Shown: positions 26,522 through 36,700 of the stretch, piece after piece
Position numbering within the stretch: the first letter of the stretch is position 1
Layout of the letters: each line of letters begins with the position of its first letter
Assembly (NCBI GenBank): GCA_023336205.1
Contig: JALQCR010000015.1
Coordinates: 62,001-126,000 of the forward strand
Reading direction: 5' to 3'
Length of the DNA: 64,000 nt
Origin: Pseudanabaena sp. Salubria-1
GTDB lineage: Bacteria; Cyanobacteriota; Cyanobacteriia; Pseudanabaenales; Pseudanabaenaceae
Notes under the pieces: model-generated
The model's database searches: none
Seen by the model: only the letters and a program-made list of their open reading frames with translations
What the model was told of the DNA's origin: nothing
Program-made: the position numbers and the translations under genes

Positions 26522-28492
26522 TTAAGCACCTTCGCGTAACTTATCTAAAATTGAACGATCTTCTAGGGTGGAAGTATCGCTGGTGATTTCTTGACCAGAG
26601 GCTAGCGATCGCAGTAAACGCCGCATAATTTTCCCCGATCTCGTTTTCGGTAAAGCTTCCGCAAAGCGAATCTCATTCGGACGAGCGATCGCCCCAATTT
26701 CACCGACAACGTGTTTTTTGAGTTCCTTGGCGAGTTCTTCACTAGGTTGGCGATCGCCTTCCAGAATTACAAAGGCAAAGATATCCTCACCTTTTAACTC
26801 ATCAGGCTTACCAACTACAGCAGCTTCGGCAACCGCAGGATGGGAGACTAATGCCGATTCGATTTCCATAGTTCCTAAACGGTGACCAGCGACATTAATT
26901 ACATCATCGACGCGACCCATCACCCAATAATAGCCATCTTCATCCTTACGAGCGCCATCACCCGCAAAATAGACATAGTTGCCATCTTTGGGAGGAATAT
27001 GCTCCCAATAGCTCTTACGGAAACGCTCTGGGTCACCGTAAACCGTTCGCATCATTCCTGGCCAAGGATGACGTACAATCAGATAGCCGCCTTCGTTCTC
27101 ATGGGCAGGATTACCTTCAAGATCGACAATATCAGGAATAATCCCTGGGAATGGAAGTGTCGCCGAACCTGGTTTTGTGGGAACTGCTCCAGGAAGCGCT
27201 GTAATCATGATTCCACCTGTCTCTGTTTGCCACCATGTATCCACAATTGGACAGCGACTACCGCCGATCACGCGGTGATACCACATCCAAGCTTCAGGAT
27301 TAATCGGTTCACCCACGGTTCCCAACAAACGCAGTGAGGAGAGATCACGGGTGTTGGGATGATGTTCACCCATTTTAATAAAGGCGCGAATGGCTGTAGG
27401 AGCGGTATAGAACACACTCACCTGATACTTCTCAATTACATCCCAAAAACAGCCAAGATTAGAAGGGCGAGGCGCTCCTTCATACATCAGTGTAGTTGCA
27501 CCATTGGATAAGGGTCCATAGACAATGTAGCTATGTCCTGTAATCCAGCCCACATCAGCTGTACACCAATACACATCGGTATCTTTGAGATCAAAAATCC
27601 ATTTGGTGGTCATGTGGCTATAAAGATTATAACCAGCCGTAGTATGCACAACTCCTTTTGGTTTACCAGTACTGCCAGAAGTATAAAGAACGAATAGCAT
27701 ATCTTCACTATCCATTGGCTCTGCATCACATTTAGCGGAAACTCCTTGCTGTAAATCATGCCACCAATGATCTCGCCCTGCGGTCATATGCGTATTTTGA
27801 CCTGTCCGTTTCACAACTAAGACATCGGTAACGGAAGGTGCGGCTCCATTGGCGATCGCCTTATCTACTTGCTCTTTTAATGGCACGATCGCATCTTTGC
27901 GCCAACCACCATCGGCGGTGATGACGAGTTTTGCTTCGGCATCGACAAGGCGATCGCGCAAAGCTTCGGCGCTAAATCCACCAAATACGACACCATGTAC
28001 CGCGCCGATTCTGGCACAGGCAAGCATGGCGATCGCAGCTTCAGGAATCATCGGCATATAAATACCAACGCGATCGCCTTTTTGGACTCCTAATTGTTTG
28101 AGGGCATTGGCAAACTGACAAACTTCGCGATGTAATTGGGCATAGGTAAGTGTGCGCGAGTCGCCATTTTCACCTTCCCAAATTAGAGCCGCTTTGTTTT
28201 TGCGCCAAGTGGTCAAGTGGCGATCGAGACAGTTGTAGGAAATATTAATTTTGCCACCGTCAAACCATTTCACCGATGGTGGTTGCCAATCGAGAACGGT
28301 GTGCCATTTCTCAAACCAGTAGAGTTCCTGCTCGGCTAGCTCAGCCCAGAAGGTAGCAGGATCGGCTTTGGCTCGATCATAAATTTGTTGATATTCAGCA
28401 AGACTTTTAATATGAGCAGCTTGCGAAAACTCCGCAGAAGGCTCAAACAATCGCTTTTCTTGTAAAACAGATTCAATCGTGGGTTGTGACAT
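26522..28492 (-). CDS. acs: Acetyl-CoA synthetase
   Basis: The 656-residue AMP-forming ligase activates acetate to acetyl-CoA through acetyl-AMP. The N-terminal ACS domain (YWFEKWHTVLDWQPPSVKWF) is followed by the P-loop-like YTSGSTGKPKGVVHT, the acetate and AMP site WWQTETGGIMITALPG, and the hinge GRVDDVINVAGHRLGT. The C-terminal RSGKIMRRLLR contains the Lys that is acetylated for control in other bacteria. Length is typical of Acs. It is monocistronic and converges on the TPR gene. Confidence 0.97.
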   Translation of the reverse strand: MSQPTIESVLQEKRLFEPSAEFSQAAHIKSLAEYQQIYDRAKADPATFWAELAEQELYWFEKWHTVLDWQPPSVKWFDGGKINISYNCLDRHLTTWRKNKAALIWEGENGDSRTLTYAQLHREVCQFANALKQLGVQKGDRVGIYMPMIPEAAIAMLACARIGAVHGVVFGGFSAEALRDRLVDAEAKLVITADGGWRKDAIVPLKEQVDKAIANGAAPSVTDVLVVKRTGQNTHMTAGRDHWWHDLQQGVSAKCDAEPMDSEDMLFVLYTSGSTGKPKGVVHTTAGYNLYSHMTTKWIFDLKDTDVYWCTADVGWITGHSYIVYGPLSNGATTLMYEGAPRPSNLGCFWDVIEKYQVSVFYTAPTAIRAFIKMGEHHPNTRDLSSLRLLGTVGEPINPEAWMWYHRVIGGSRCPIVDTWWQTETGGIMITALPGAVPTKPGSATLPFPGIIPDIVDLEGNPAHENEGGYLIVRHPWPGMMRTVYGDPERFRKSYWEHIPPKDGNYVYFAGDGARKDEDGYYWVMGRVDDVINVAGHRLGTMEIESALVSHPAVAEAAVVGKPDELKGEDIFAFVILEGDRQPSEELAKELKKHVVGEIGAIARPNEIRFAEALPKTRSGKIMRRLLRSLASGQEITSDTSTLEDRSILDKLREGA

Positions 28493-28638
28493 AGGTATAA
28501 GGTTAGTAATTACAACAAATTGAGTTTAGAAAGATTAATAATTCATGTAATAAGTTGATAGCTATGCCCCTAGTGTAAATTACTAAGAATACTTAATTGA
28601 GAAACGGTAAAGTTCCGCAACGATTAGCAACATAGAAA

Positions 28639-28770
28639 TCAATAATTACTATCAGCAACACAAATACCTTGGCATTTAATACCATTAGTGGCTGTGCGCA
28701 GGCAGTGAGGGCAGAGAATTGGTTCTTGCTTAGTCTCAGGTTGCTTATCAGGTTGATCTTGAGTATTCAT
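28639..28770 (-). CDS. Small conserved cysteine-rich protein
   Basis: The 43-residue protein runs from ATG 28770; a longer frame exists to 28821 but would include part of the neighbouring repeat. It begins MNTQDQPDKQPETKQEPI, and the C-terminal half reads CPHCLRTATNGIKCQGICVA, with two Cys pairs able to hold zinc. I recall very similar short proteins in other cyanobacteria, with no known function. It lies between acs and recN on the same strand. Confidence 0.65.
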   Translation of the reverse strand: MNTQDQPDKQPETKQEPILCPHCLRTATNGIKCQGICVADSNY

Positions 28771-28808
28771 ATATTTAATTGAGCGAGAAAGAGCATCGTA
28801 TCCGCAGC

Positions 28809-28923
28809 AGCCCGTACTCAAGTGCGGGCTAAAAGCTAAAACCCGTTGAAACGGGTTAATTAGAATTATTACTCTTCAGTCTGCTGAAGCAGACGAAGAT
28901 TTTAGCCAGCAATTGATTGCTGG
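28809..28923. repeat. REP-like cluster of four small hairpins
   Basis: Four consecutive hairpins are readable: AGCCCGTAC/GTGCGGGCT, AACCCGTT/..CGGGTT, GTCTGCT/AGCAGAC and CCAGCAAT/ATTGCTGG. The order and linking words (CTAAAAGCTAAAACCCGTT) match a palindromic repeat widely scattered in cyanobacteria. It fills the gap between the small Cys-rich gene and recN. Confidence 0.75.
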
Positions 28924-28937
28924 TCAGCCTTAATATT

Positions 28938-30749
28938 TTAGCTACTAGCTTTGATCGTAGCAGCCTGCTCTAGCAAAGACTCAGCAAAAGCGATCGCCTG
29001 AGACACCGTACTACTAACACTCTCCTTATCAATATTTTTTCCTTTTTCCTTTTTCCTTTTTCCTTCTTTCCCCTCCTCAACATTCATTCCTGAAGCAATC
29101 TGAGCTAGTTCCTGTTTGCGTTCTTCCAATTCTAATAGGCGAATTTGCACTTGAGTCCGATCGCCGATTACCTGCTTACTAACATGGAAATGTCGATCAG
29201 CGATCGCGGCAATTAATGGCTGGTGAGTCACGCAAAGGACTTGAGAACTACGGCTCAGTTGCCAGAGTTGCGTTGCGATCGCTTGGGCAACTCGACCTGA
29301 TACGCCAGCATCAATTTCATCAAATACCATTGTGCCGACCTTCGCATGATTAAATTCTGTAGATGCTGGTTGAGAATCTTGGGTTTTCTGCTTCACAAAA
29401 CAAGTTTTCAGCGCTAATAAAAATCGACTCATTTCTCCTCCTGAAGCTGTTTCCGCAAGAGGTTGCAAAGGCTCGCCAAGATTAGGGCTGAACTCAAAGA
29501 CTATACGATCACCGCCTAATGCGTTGGGTTCACTCGGATAAATTCCGACCTGAAAACGAACTTTTTCCATCGCCAGCATTTTCAAAGCATCGATTTGCAC
29601 TTGTTCGAGAGCGATCGCCGTTTGCCGACGTAATTCTGTCAGTTTTTTACAAGCCTTCAATAAAGCCTGTAAATCAGCTGCCGCTTTGCGTTCTAAATCT
29701 TCAATTGAGATACTTTGATCGGTGAGTTCGGCAAGTTCAAGTTGCAACTTTTCGGTATAGGCGATCGCTTCTGGAAGAGTGCCATATTTACGACAGATTT
29801 GCTTGATTTGATTGATCCTTTGCTCAATCGATTCTAGTTGTTCAGGATCAGAATCAAGACGATTGACATAATTGTTGATCTGTCGTCCTGCCTCTTCTAC
29901 TTGAGCAAGAGCGCTAGAAACTAATTCGAGAATGCCCTCAGCTTCACGATCAAGTGTTGTCATTTCTGTGAGAATAGACTCTGCTTGCCCTAACAAATCT
30001 GCACAAGCATTGCCACTGTCATTCTGATAAAGCACTTCGTACACTGCATAGCCTTGCTTTTGTAATTCCACACTATGGGCTAACCGATTGCGATCGCTTT
30101 CGAGATTATCTAATTCATCGGGATCATCTAATTTTGCTGCCTCTAATTCCTTAAGTTGATAGCGCAACATGTCCAAATGCTGTAGCCGATTGCGTTCATT
30201 CTGCTGACGATCAAATAAAGCTTTGCGCGATCGCTCCTTTGCTTCAAATAGCTTTGCGACTTTTTGCCTTTGCAATGACACAGCCTGACTAAAAGCTTGA
30301 TCGCCAAAGCTATCTAGCCATTCCCTCTGTTGAGCAGCTTGACTCAGTAAGATCGTCTGACCTTGCGCCGTAATCTCGACAAGGCGATCGCGCAATTCTT
30401 GAATTTGCTGTTTATTCACAACCACGCCATTAATGCGGGTACGATTGCTCTTCGCAGTGATTTCACGGCTACACATCAACGTTTCGGCATCAATTGCATC
30501 AATTTCTTGAATCTCTAGCCACTGGGCGATCGACTGATTCGTTGAAAAAGTAGCTTCGATATTGGCACGATCTGCACCAGTTCGTAACATTCGCGCTGAC
30601 ACCTTGCCTCCAAGTGCAGCATCTAGAGCATCGAGGACAATTGATTTGCCTGCTCCTGTTTCGCCTGTGAGAATATTTAGACCCGCATATAGCTCAAGCT
30701 CTAAGCGATCAATTAGGGCAAAATTTTCAATTTTGAGACTCAGCAGCAT
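28938..30749 (-). CDS. recN: DNA repair protein RecN
   Basis: The 603-residue SMC-like ATPase acts in double-strand break repair. The Walker A motif GETGAGKSIVLDALD lies at about 29-43, a long coiled coil fills the middle (about 150-370), and the C-terminal ATPase half has the signature ETASGGEMSRFLLALK and Walker B VFDEIDAGVSGRVA. A Lys/Glu/Gly stretch near residue 560-575 (VEEGKEGKRKKEKGKN) is encoded by a 7-base tandem repeat and is not a normal part of the family. It is probably a loop insertion near the C-terminus. A hairpin cluster follows the gene. Confidence 0.96.
   Translation of the reverse strand: MLLSLKIENFALIDRLELELYAGLNILTGETGAGKSIVLDALDAALGGKVSARMLRTGADRANIEATFSTNQSIAQWLEIQEIDAIDAETLMCSREITAKSNRTRINGVVVNKQQIQELRDRLVEITAQGQTILLSQAAQQREWLDSFGDQAFSQAVSLQRQKVAKLFEAKERSRKALFDRQQNERNRLQHLDMLRYQLKELEAAKLDDPDELDNLESDRNRLAHSVELQKQGYAVYEVLYQNDSGNACADLLGQAESILTEMTTLDREAEGILELVSSALAQVEEAGRQINNYVNRLDSDPEQLESIEQRINQIKQICRKYGTLPEAIAYTEKLQLELAELTDQSISIEDLERKAAADLQALLKACKKLTELRRQTAIALEQVQIDALKMLAMEKVRFQVGIYPSEPNALGGDRIVFEFSPNLGEPLQPLAETASGGEMSRFLLALKTCFVKQKTQDSQPASTEFNHAKVGTMVFDEIDAGVSGRVAQAIATQLWQLSRSSQVLCVTHQPLIAAIADRHFHVSKQVIGDRTQVQIRLLELEERKQELAQIASGMNVEEGKEGKRKKEKGKNIDKESVSSTVSQAIAFAESLLEQAATIKASS
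29036..29063. repeat. Four tandem heptamers TTTTTCC inside recN
   Basis: Four perfect copies of TTTTTCC stand in a row and are followed by a degenerate stretch. They lie in frame in recN and encode Lys, Glu and Gly. A 7-base unit changes the reading frame whenever one copy is gained or lost. Confidence 0.9.
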
Positions 30750-30795
30750 AGTTTTTTCTTAATTTAAGAATATGCAAAGCACATTCTTAAATATT

Positions 30796-33700
30796 TTAGA
30801 TAGGCAGAGTTTCTCCAGCTAAGAGACGCTTCGAGGCACTCAATAATTCTTCTTCAAGATAGGGCTTAGTGAAGTAACCCTTTGCCCCAAGTTGAATTGC
30901 TGACTGACGATGGCGATCGGCTCCGCGTGAAGTTAACATTGCCACAGGAATCTCTTTCAGTCGAGAATCCTTTTGCAATCTCGATAGTAGATCTAATCCA
31001 TCCATCCGTGGCATTTCAATATCGCAGAAGATCATGTCACAGGGCAGCCCAGCACGAAGTTTTTCCCATGCATCTTGACCATCCTTTGCTTGTTCAACGC
31101 GATAGCCTACTTTCGCAAAGGTCAGTGATAGCAACTCACGTACTGTAATCGAGTCATCGACAATTAGTACCGTTGGATCGACAGCAACATCTTCTTCGAC
31201 CGTTGGCTGAATAGTCAGCCCTGAAGTCGAAGGACGCAATCTGCCGCTAGCGATGTCAAATAGCTCCAACACGTTAGCGATCGCCATGACGCGACCATCC
31301 CCTAATACAGTTGCTCCCGCAATTCCTGATGGCTGAGGAATTGGGCCCTCTAGTTGTTTAATTACGATTTCATATTCACCAAGGAATTGATCGACCTGTA
31401 GGGCGAGATAACTAGTGTCATTGCGGAGAATAATAATGCAAAGTTCATCGTTTTCCTGCTTACCATAAATGCTGCTGCGGCTGAGATGGCGACTATAGGA
31501 TAGCAAGTTAGACAAATGTTGGAATGGCAAGACTGTATCGCGCCAAGGCAAGCAGGGCTGTCCCTTCTCGTTAAGAATGATCTGGCTTTGTGGAACTTCC
31601 ACCATATCCTCGAAGCCATCAACGGGGAAGGCAATTCGAGCGCGATCGCTAATGCAAAACATTGCCTTAGAAATACTCAGAGTCAACGGTAAGCGAATTG
31701 TAAAGGTCGTTCCCTTACCAACTACCGATTCCACGATAATTACACCACGGATATCATCAAGGCAGGTTTTAACCACATCTAGACCAACTCCGCGACCTTT
31801 AAATTCATCGGCTTGGGCCGCAGTACTAAATCCAGCCTCAAACAGCAAGGAATACACTTCAGTTTCATTGAGACGATCAACCTCAGCTTGCGATCGCACC
31901 CCCTTGGCAACAGCACTTTTCTTAACTCTGTCTGTACTGATACCAGCACCATCATCGCTAATTGAGATTACGGTCTGGTTACCTTGGTGATAGGCTCTTA
32001 CAGTCAATCTTCCAGTTGCTGATTTCCCAGCCGCTTGGCGAGTGGTGGGATCTTCTAAACCGTGATCGATCGCATTATTTACAAGGTGCGTAAGTGGATC
32101 AGTAAGCTGCTCCAAAATCGCCTTATCGATCAGCGTCTCTCGTCCAAATATTTCTAGCTCCGCCTGTTTGCCTGTTTTGAGAGCGCGATCGCGAATACCT
32201 CTGGGTAAGCGATCGGCAATCTGCGCAAAGGGAACCATGCGCGATTGTTTTAAATCGTCTTGAACTTGAGTGGTAATCGTGCCTAACTGACGAGTTACTT
32301 GATCTGTCTCACCAACCACGAACTCAATGTCCGAAGCCGACTCACGAACTCGAACAATCAACTCAATGATCTCTTGCGATAGAACGTGGAAAGTATTGTA
32401 GCGATCAAACTCAATTCCTTCAAAGTCATTGGTCACCGAAGTATTTGAATTTGAACTATCACTTAATTGTGATGGCGTGTCAAAACTATAGGAGGATCGT
32501 CCACCACGCCCTGCGGTTAGCGAAGCTTCGAGCAAAGAACGATCGTATTGATCACGCATTCTCTGCGATACATCACTTAATAACTGCACTTGATGCAATA
32601 GGTTAGTAATAAACTGTTGAAGTCTTTCCTGATCCTGTTCCAAAAGATTACGGTTTACAACCAGTTCCCCAACAAGGTTATTAAGACTGTCAAGGTACTT
32701 TACATCAACACGCATGGTTGAATCTGTAAGCCTTGGCTTGCGAGTGGCGGCGGGTTGACGTTTAGGAGTTTTAGTGATCACCTGCCCGACCTCTGGAGCA
32801 AATGTATTTTGAATCAGGAATTCTAACTCATCAAACCCATCAGTTGCCTTCTTAGTTTTTTCAGTCTCGTCAAAGCTGTTACTCTCACCTAGAAGAGCTT
32901 CCAATTCATCAAAATTCATATCATTGGAATCCGATGAGCCCTGATCATTGATAACAGTAGCTGTAATCGGATCATCAAAGGTTCTATTATTCACATCATT
33001 TGGCATATTACTAGAACTGCCAATCATCGCTTCTAAATCATCGAAGTCGAAGTTGTCATCAATCCCATTTAGTTCTTCAGTCTGCAATTGCTGCTCAGGT
33101 TCTAGTTTTTTTGTTTCTGGGTCTTGGGAGAGAGAAAAATCTAATTCAGAAATGTCTTCATCTAAGTCAGCAAATTCGTTAAATTCGCCAAAGCCTAGAG
33201 GTGTGTCATCAGTTAGATTAGAGATTACCAATTCTTCTTCAGAATTTTGCAGAAAATTATTTGCTTCCAAATCATCATCACCTTGGAAGAAATCCGCCAA
33301 ATTATCAATGGTGGTCTTTGCCGATGCGTCATTATCCTCCAAATGTAGATCTTCTTGAACATTTGGAGGCCACTGCAAGTTCTCATCTAACATATTTGTC
33401 AAATCATTAATGTCATCTGCTTGAGTTAATGAAGTTGCCTGATCAAAGTTGAGTTCATCTTCCACTACGGTTAAATCTTCCTCTTCAGCATCAGCAAATA
33501 AGTCAGCCAAATTTAACTCATCTGAAGAGTTGATTTGCTCAAAAAATTCTCCTGACAAATTTGTTGGCGTTTCTTCAGAAATATCTTCATCTAGCATTGG
33601 CAAGGAATCGGAATTGATATCTTGAGGTGAATCAAAATCAACAAATGCTTCTTGATCTTCTTCGGATATATCAACTACATTATCGTATTCATCAAGATTA

Positions 33701-36700
33701 GTTAGATTCGCACTAAATTCATCAAAATCATCATTTACAATATTTTCTATTAAACTTTGGGATTCTTCTACTTCATCAAAGAAATCGCCTAAAGATTCAG
33801 TGTTGTTGAATTCATAAGTAGATTCACTAGTATTAAGGATATCAATAGAGCTTTTAGGTTCGTCTGACGCTGCAAAGAAATCCTCTAGATCTTCAGTATT
33901 AGAGAATTCTTGTTCAAAACCATCAATATTACAATCGCTGATATCAGTAGAAGTAATTTCAGAATCTTCAGAATCGCTAAAGAAATTATCCGATTTCTCA
34001 GTAAAATCTGTACGATCAGCAAAAGCATCTAATTCTTCATTTACTTCGACAGAAATCTCAGGCTCTTCAGCAGTGGAAAAGAAATCGCCTAAATCATCAG
34101 TATTACTATATTTCTCATCAAAACTATCAGCAGAGTCATTACTTATATCATCAGGAACATCAAGATCTTCCGATCCCGCAAAGAAATCTCCTAAATCTTC
34201 AGAGCTAGAAAATTCGACGATCGCATTATCAACATCAGAAATATCGCTAGCAATTTCAGGCTCTTCAGTTCCTGCGAAGAAATCTCCTAAATCTTCAGTG
34301 CCAGAAAATTCGGGGATCGCATTGTCAACATCAGAAATATCGCTAACAATTGCAGGCTCTTCAGTTCCTGAAAAGAAATCTCCTAAATCGTCAGTGCTAG
34401 AAAATTCAGCGATCGCATTGTCAACATCAGAAATATCGCTAGCAATTTCAGGCTCTTCAGTTCCTGAAAAGAAATCCCCTAAATCTTCAGTGCTAGAAAA
34501 TTCGGTGATCGCATTGTCAACATCAGAAATATCGCTAGCAATTTCAGGCTCTTCAGTTCCTGCAAAGAAATCTCCTAAATCTTCAGTGCTAGAAAATTCG
34601 GCGATCGCATTATCAACATCAGAAATATCACTGCTGGCTATTTCAGGCTCTGAAGAGCCTACAAAGAAATCTCCTAAATCTTCAGTGCTAGAAAATTCGG
34701 CGATCACATTGTTAACATCAGAAATATCACTAGCAATTTCAAGCTCTTCAGTTCCTGCAAAGAAATCTCCTAAATCTTCAGTATTTGAAAATTCGACGAT
34801 CGCATTGTCAACATCAGAAATATCACTGCTGGCTATTTCAGGCTCTTCAGTTCCTGCAAAGAAATCTCCTAAATCTTCAGTGCTAGAAAGTTTGTCATCG
34901 AAATCATTAGCGATTGTGTCAGGAACAACTACATTTGCTGATCCTACAACTTCCTGCGGGTTCACTACTTCGTCAAACTCATCATTGTCAAATCCTAGCT
35001 CATCAAATATATTCAATCCAGTCGTATCGATGCCATCAGAGCCGTAGTTAGGGACAGCCCCTATGTAGTCGTTAGATACAATTTCTTCGGAATCTTCAAA
35101 GGAATTATCTACATCAGCATTGACAGTTTCTTCATTAATAAGGTCAGGAGATGATTCTAATAAGACTTCGTCCAGACTTCCGTCGATCGCAAACGGATCG
35201 TCAAGTAAATTCATTCCCTCTTCCGAAAAAGTTAAGGCAAATGGCTCGCTAGGAATATTGTCATCACCACCAGCATTCTCAATCTCTGCCCTTGCGATCG
35301 CGGCAAAATATTCTTCGCTAGAGAGAGGCTGAGAGTCATCTGTGTCATCCAGTTGATTGTCTACAAACTGTTCTGCACTTTCTAATTGAGATAGTAATTC
35401 AGGAAAGCTATTCTTCTCAACATCTATTTCACTGACCTCAATATCGCTACTAAACTCATTGTCAATTGAAAGTGCATCATCTACTTGATAATCGCTAACT
35501 TGCTCAACACTAATTTGCTCAACAATGTCCATCCCTAAATCAAAATCAAATTGGTTGTCTAGAGACTCTTCATCAGCCAAATCTTCTGTAAATAGGCTAT
35601 CTAAACTTGCTTGTTCCCTTTCAGGAATGATTTCAGGACTGACTTCAGCGGTCTGCACCCATGAATCTTCTAAATCATCTGGAAATAGAGAACTACTATT
35701 CTCTTCAATGGTTAAGTCTTGGTCATAAACCTCACCAAACAGTTGCTCAATACTAGATTCTCCACGGCTTAAGTTTGGAGCAGTTACATCATTGTTGTCA
35801 GAATTATTGTCAAGGAGATCGGCAAACTCATCATGACTGTCAGAAGTCTCAGTAGCGCTATGGTTTGCGATATTCGTTTCATTGGATTCGATATCCTCCC
35901 ATGCAGCATCAAAATCGATATCATCGTTTTCAAATAGAATAGCCAGAGATTTTAATTCTGAAGCACCGACTTTTGGCCCATCAACATGCTGATTTTCAGT
36001 GATTTCATATTCGCTATCCATCCAATCCATCTGATCAATTTGATTTTTACGGGTATCTGGCAAATCAAATACTTCTTCATCAAGCTGATCAGCAAATAGA
36101 TCGATATCTACATCTGGATTTAAAACGAAATCTCCATCGGTGGATATATTGGATGTATCGGAAACATCAAAATCATTGACATTTGAATCTTCGCCTATAT
36201 TCCCAGACGCAGTAGTAAAAATTGTACTAACTTCATCATCCTCTGGCTCCGAAAATCGATATGGCAAGAGGTTTTGAAGTTGTAATGACACAGCAATTTC
36301 TAATTCCCGATCTGCCAGTACTAGATCTTGAGCTTCTTTTAACTCTCGAATCAAAATAGGTGCGAGGGTACGGTATGAATTGTTCGGCTGAGCGATCGCA
36401 TTTTTAATTTGAGTGACTAAATTAGTCCAATTGCGTAAATCAAAGTTATTGCCGATTTCTTGGAAGTAATTACAAACTGCTTGTAACTGCGATCGGCTTT
36501 CCGCACTATCTGCCGCCCGAAATAATTGCAGCATATCTCGCATTTTGGTCGTAATTTCTTGCTGAAATATTGACTGTTGAGAAATGGCTAACTCTTGTAG
36601 CTGAGGAATACTTTCTTCTTGTTGATTATATGTATCAGTAGATATCTCCCCATCATTATTTGAGACCAACTGATTTAGGTAGGACTCTAGCTCAGCAAAG

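Noticed and set aside
34183..34900. CRISPR array
   Set aside because: The regular spacing comes from coding repeats of 96/99 bases without unique spacers.
34073..35047. 324-codon open frame on the plus strand opposite the CheA gene
   Set aside because: It is the antisense of the tandem repeats; repeated units without stops in one frame keep the opposite frame open. The Ser/Lys-rich product has no family features.
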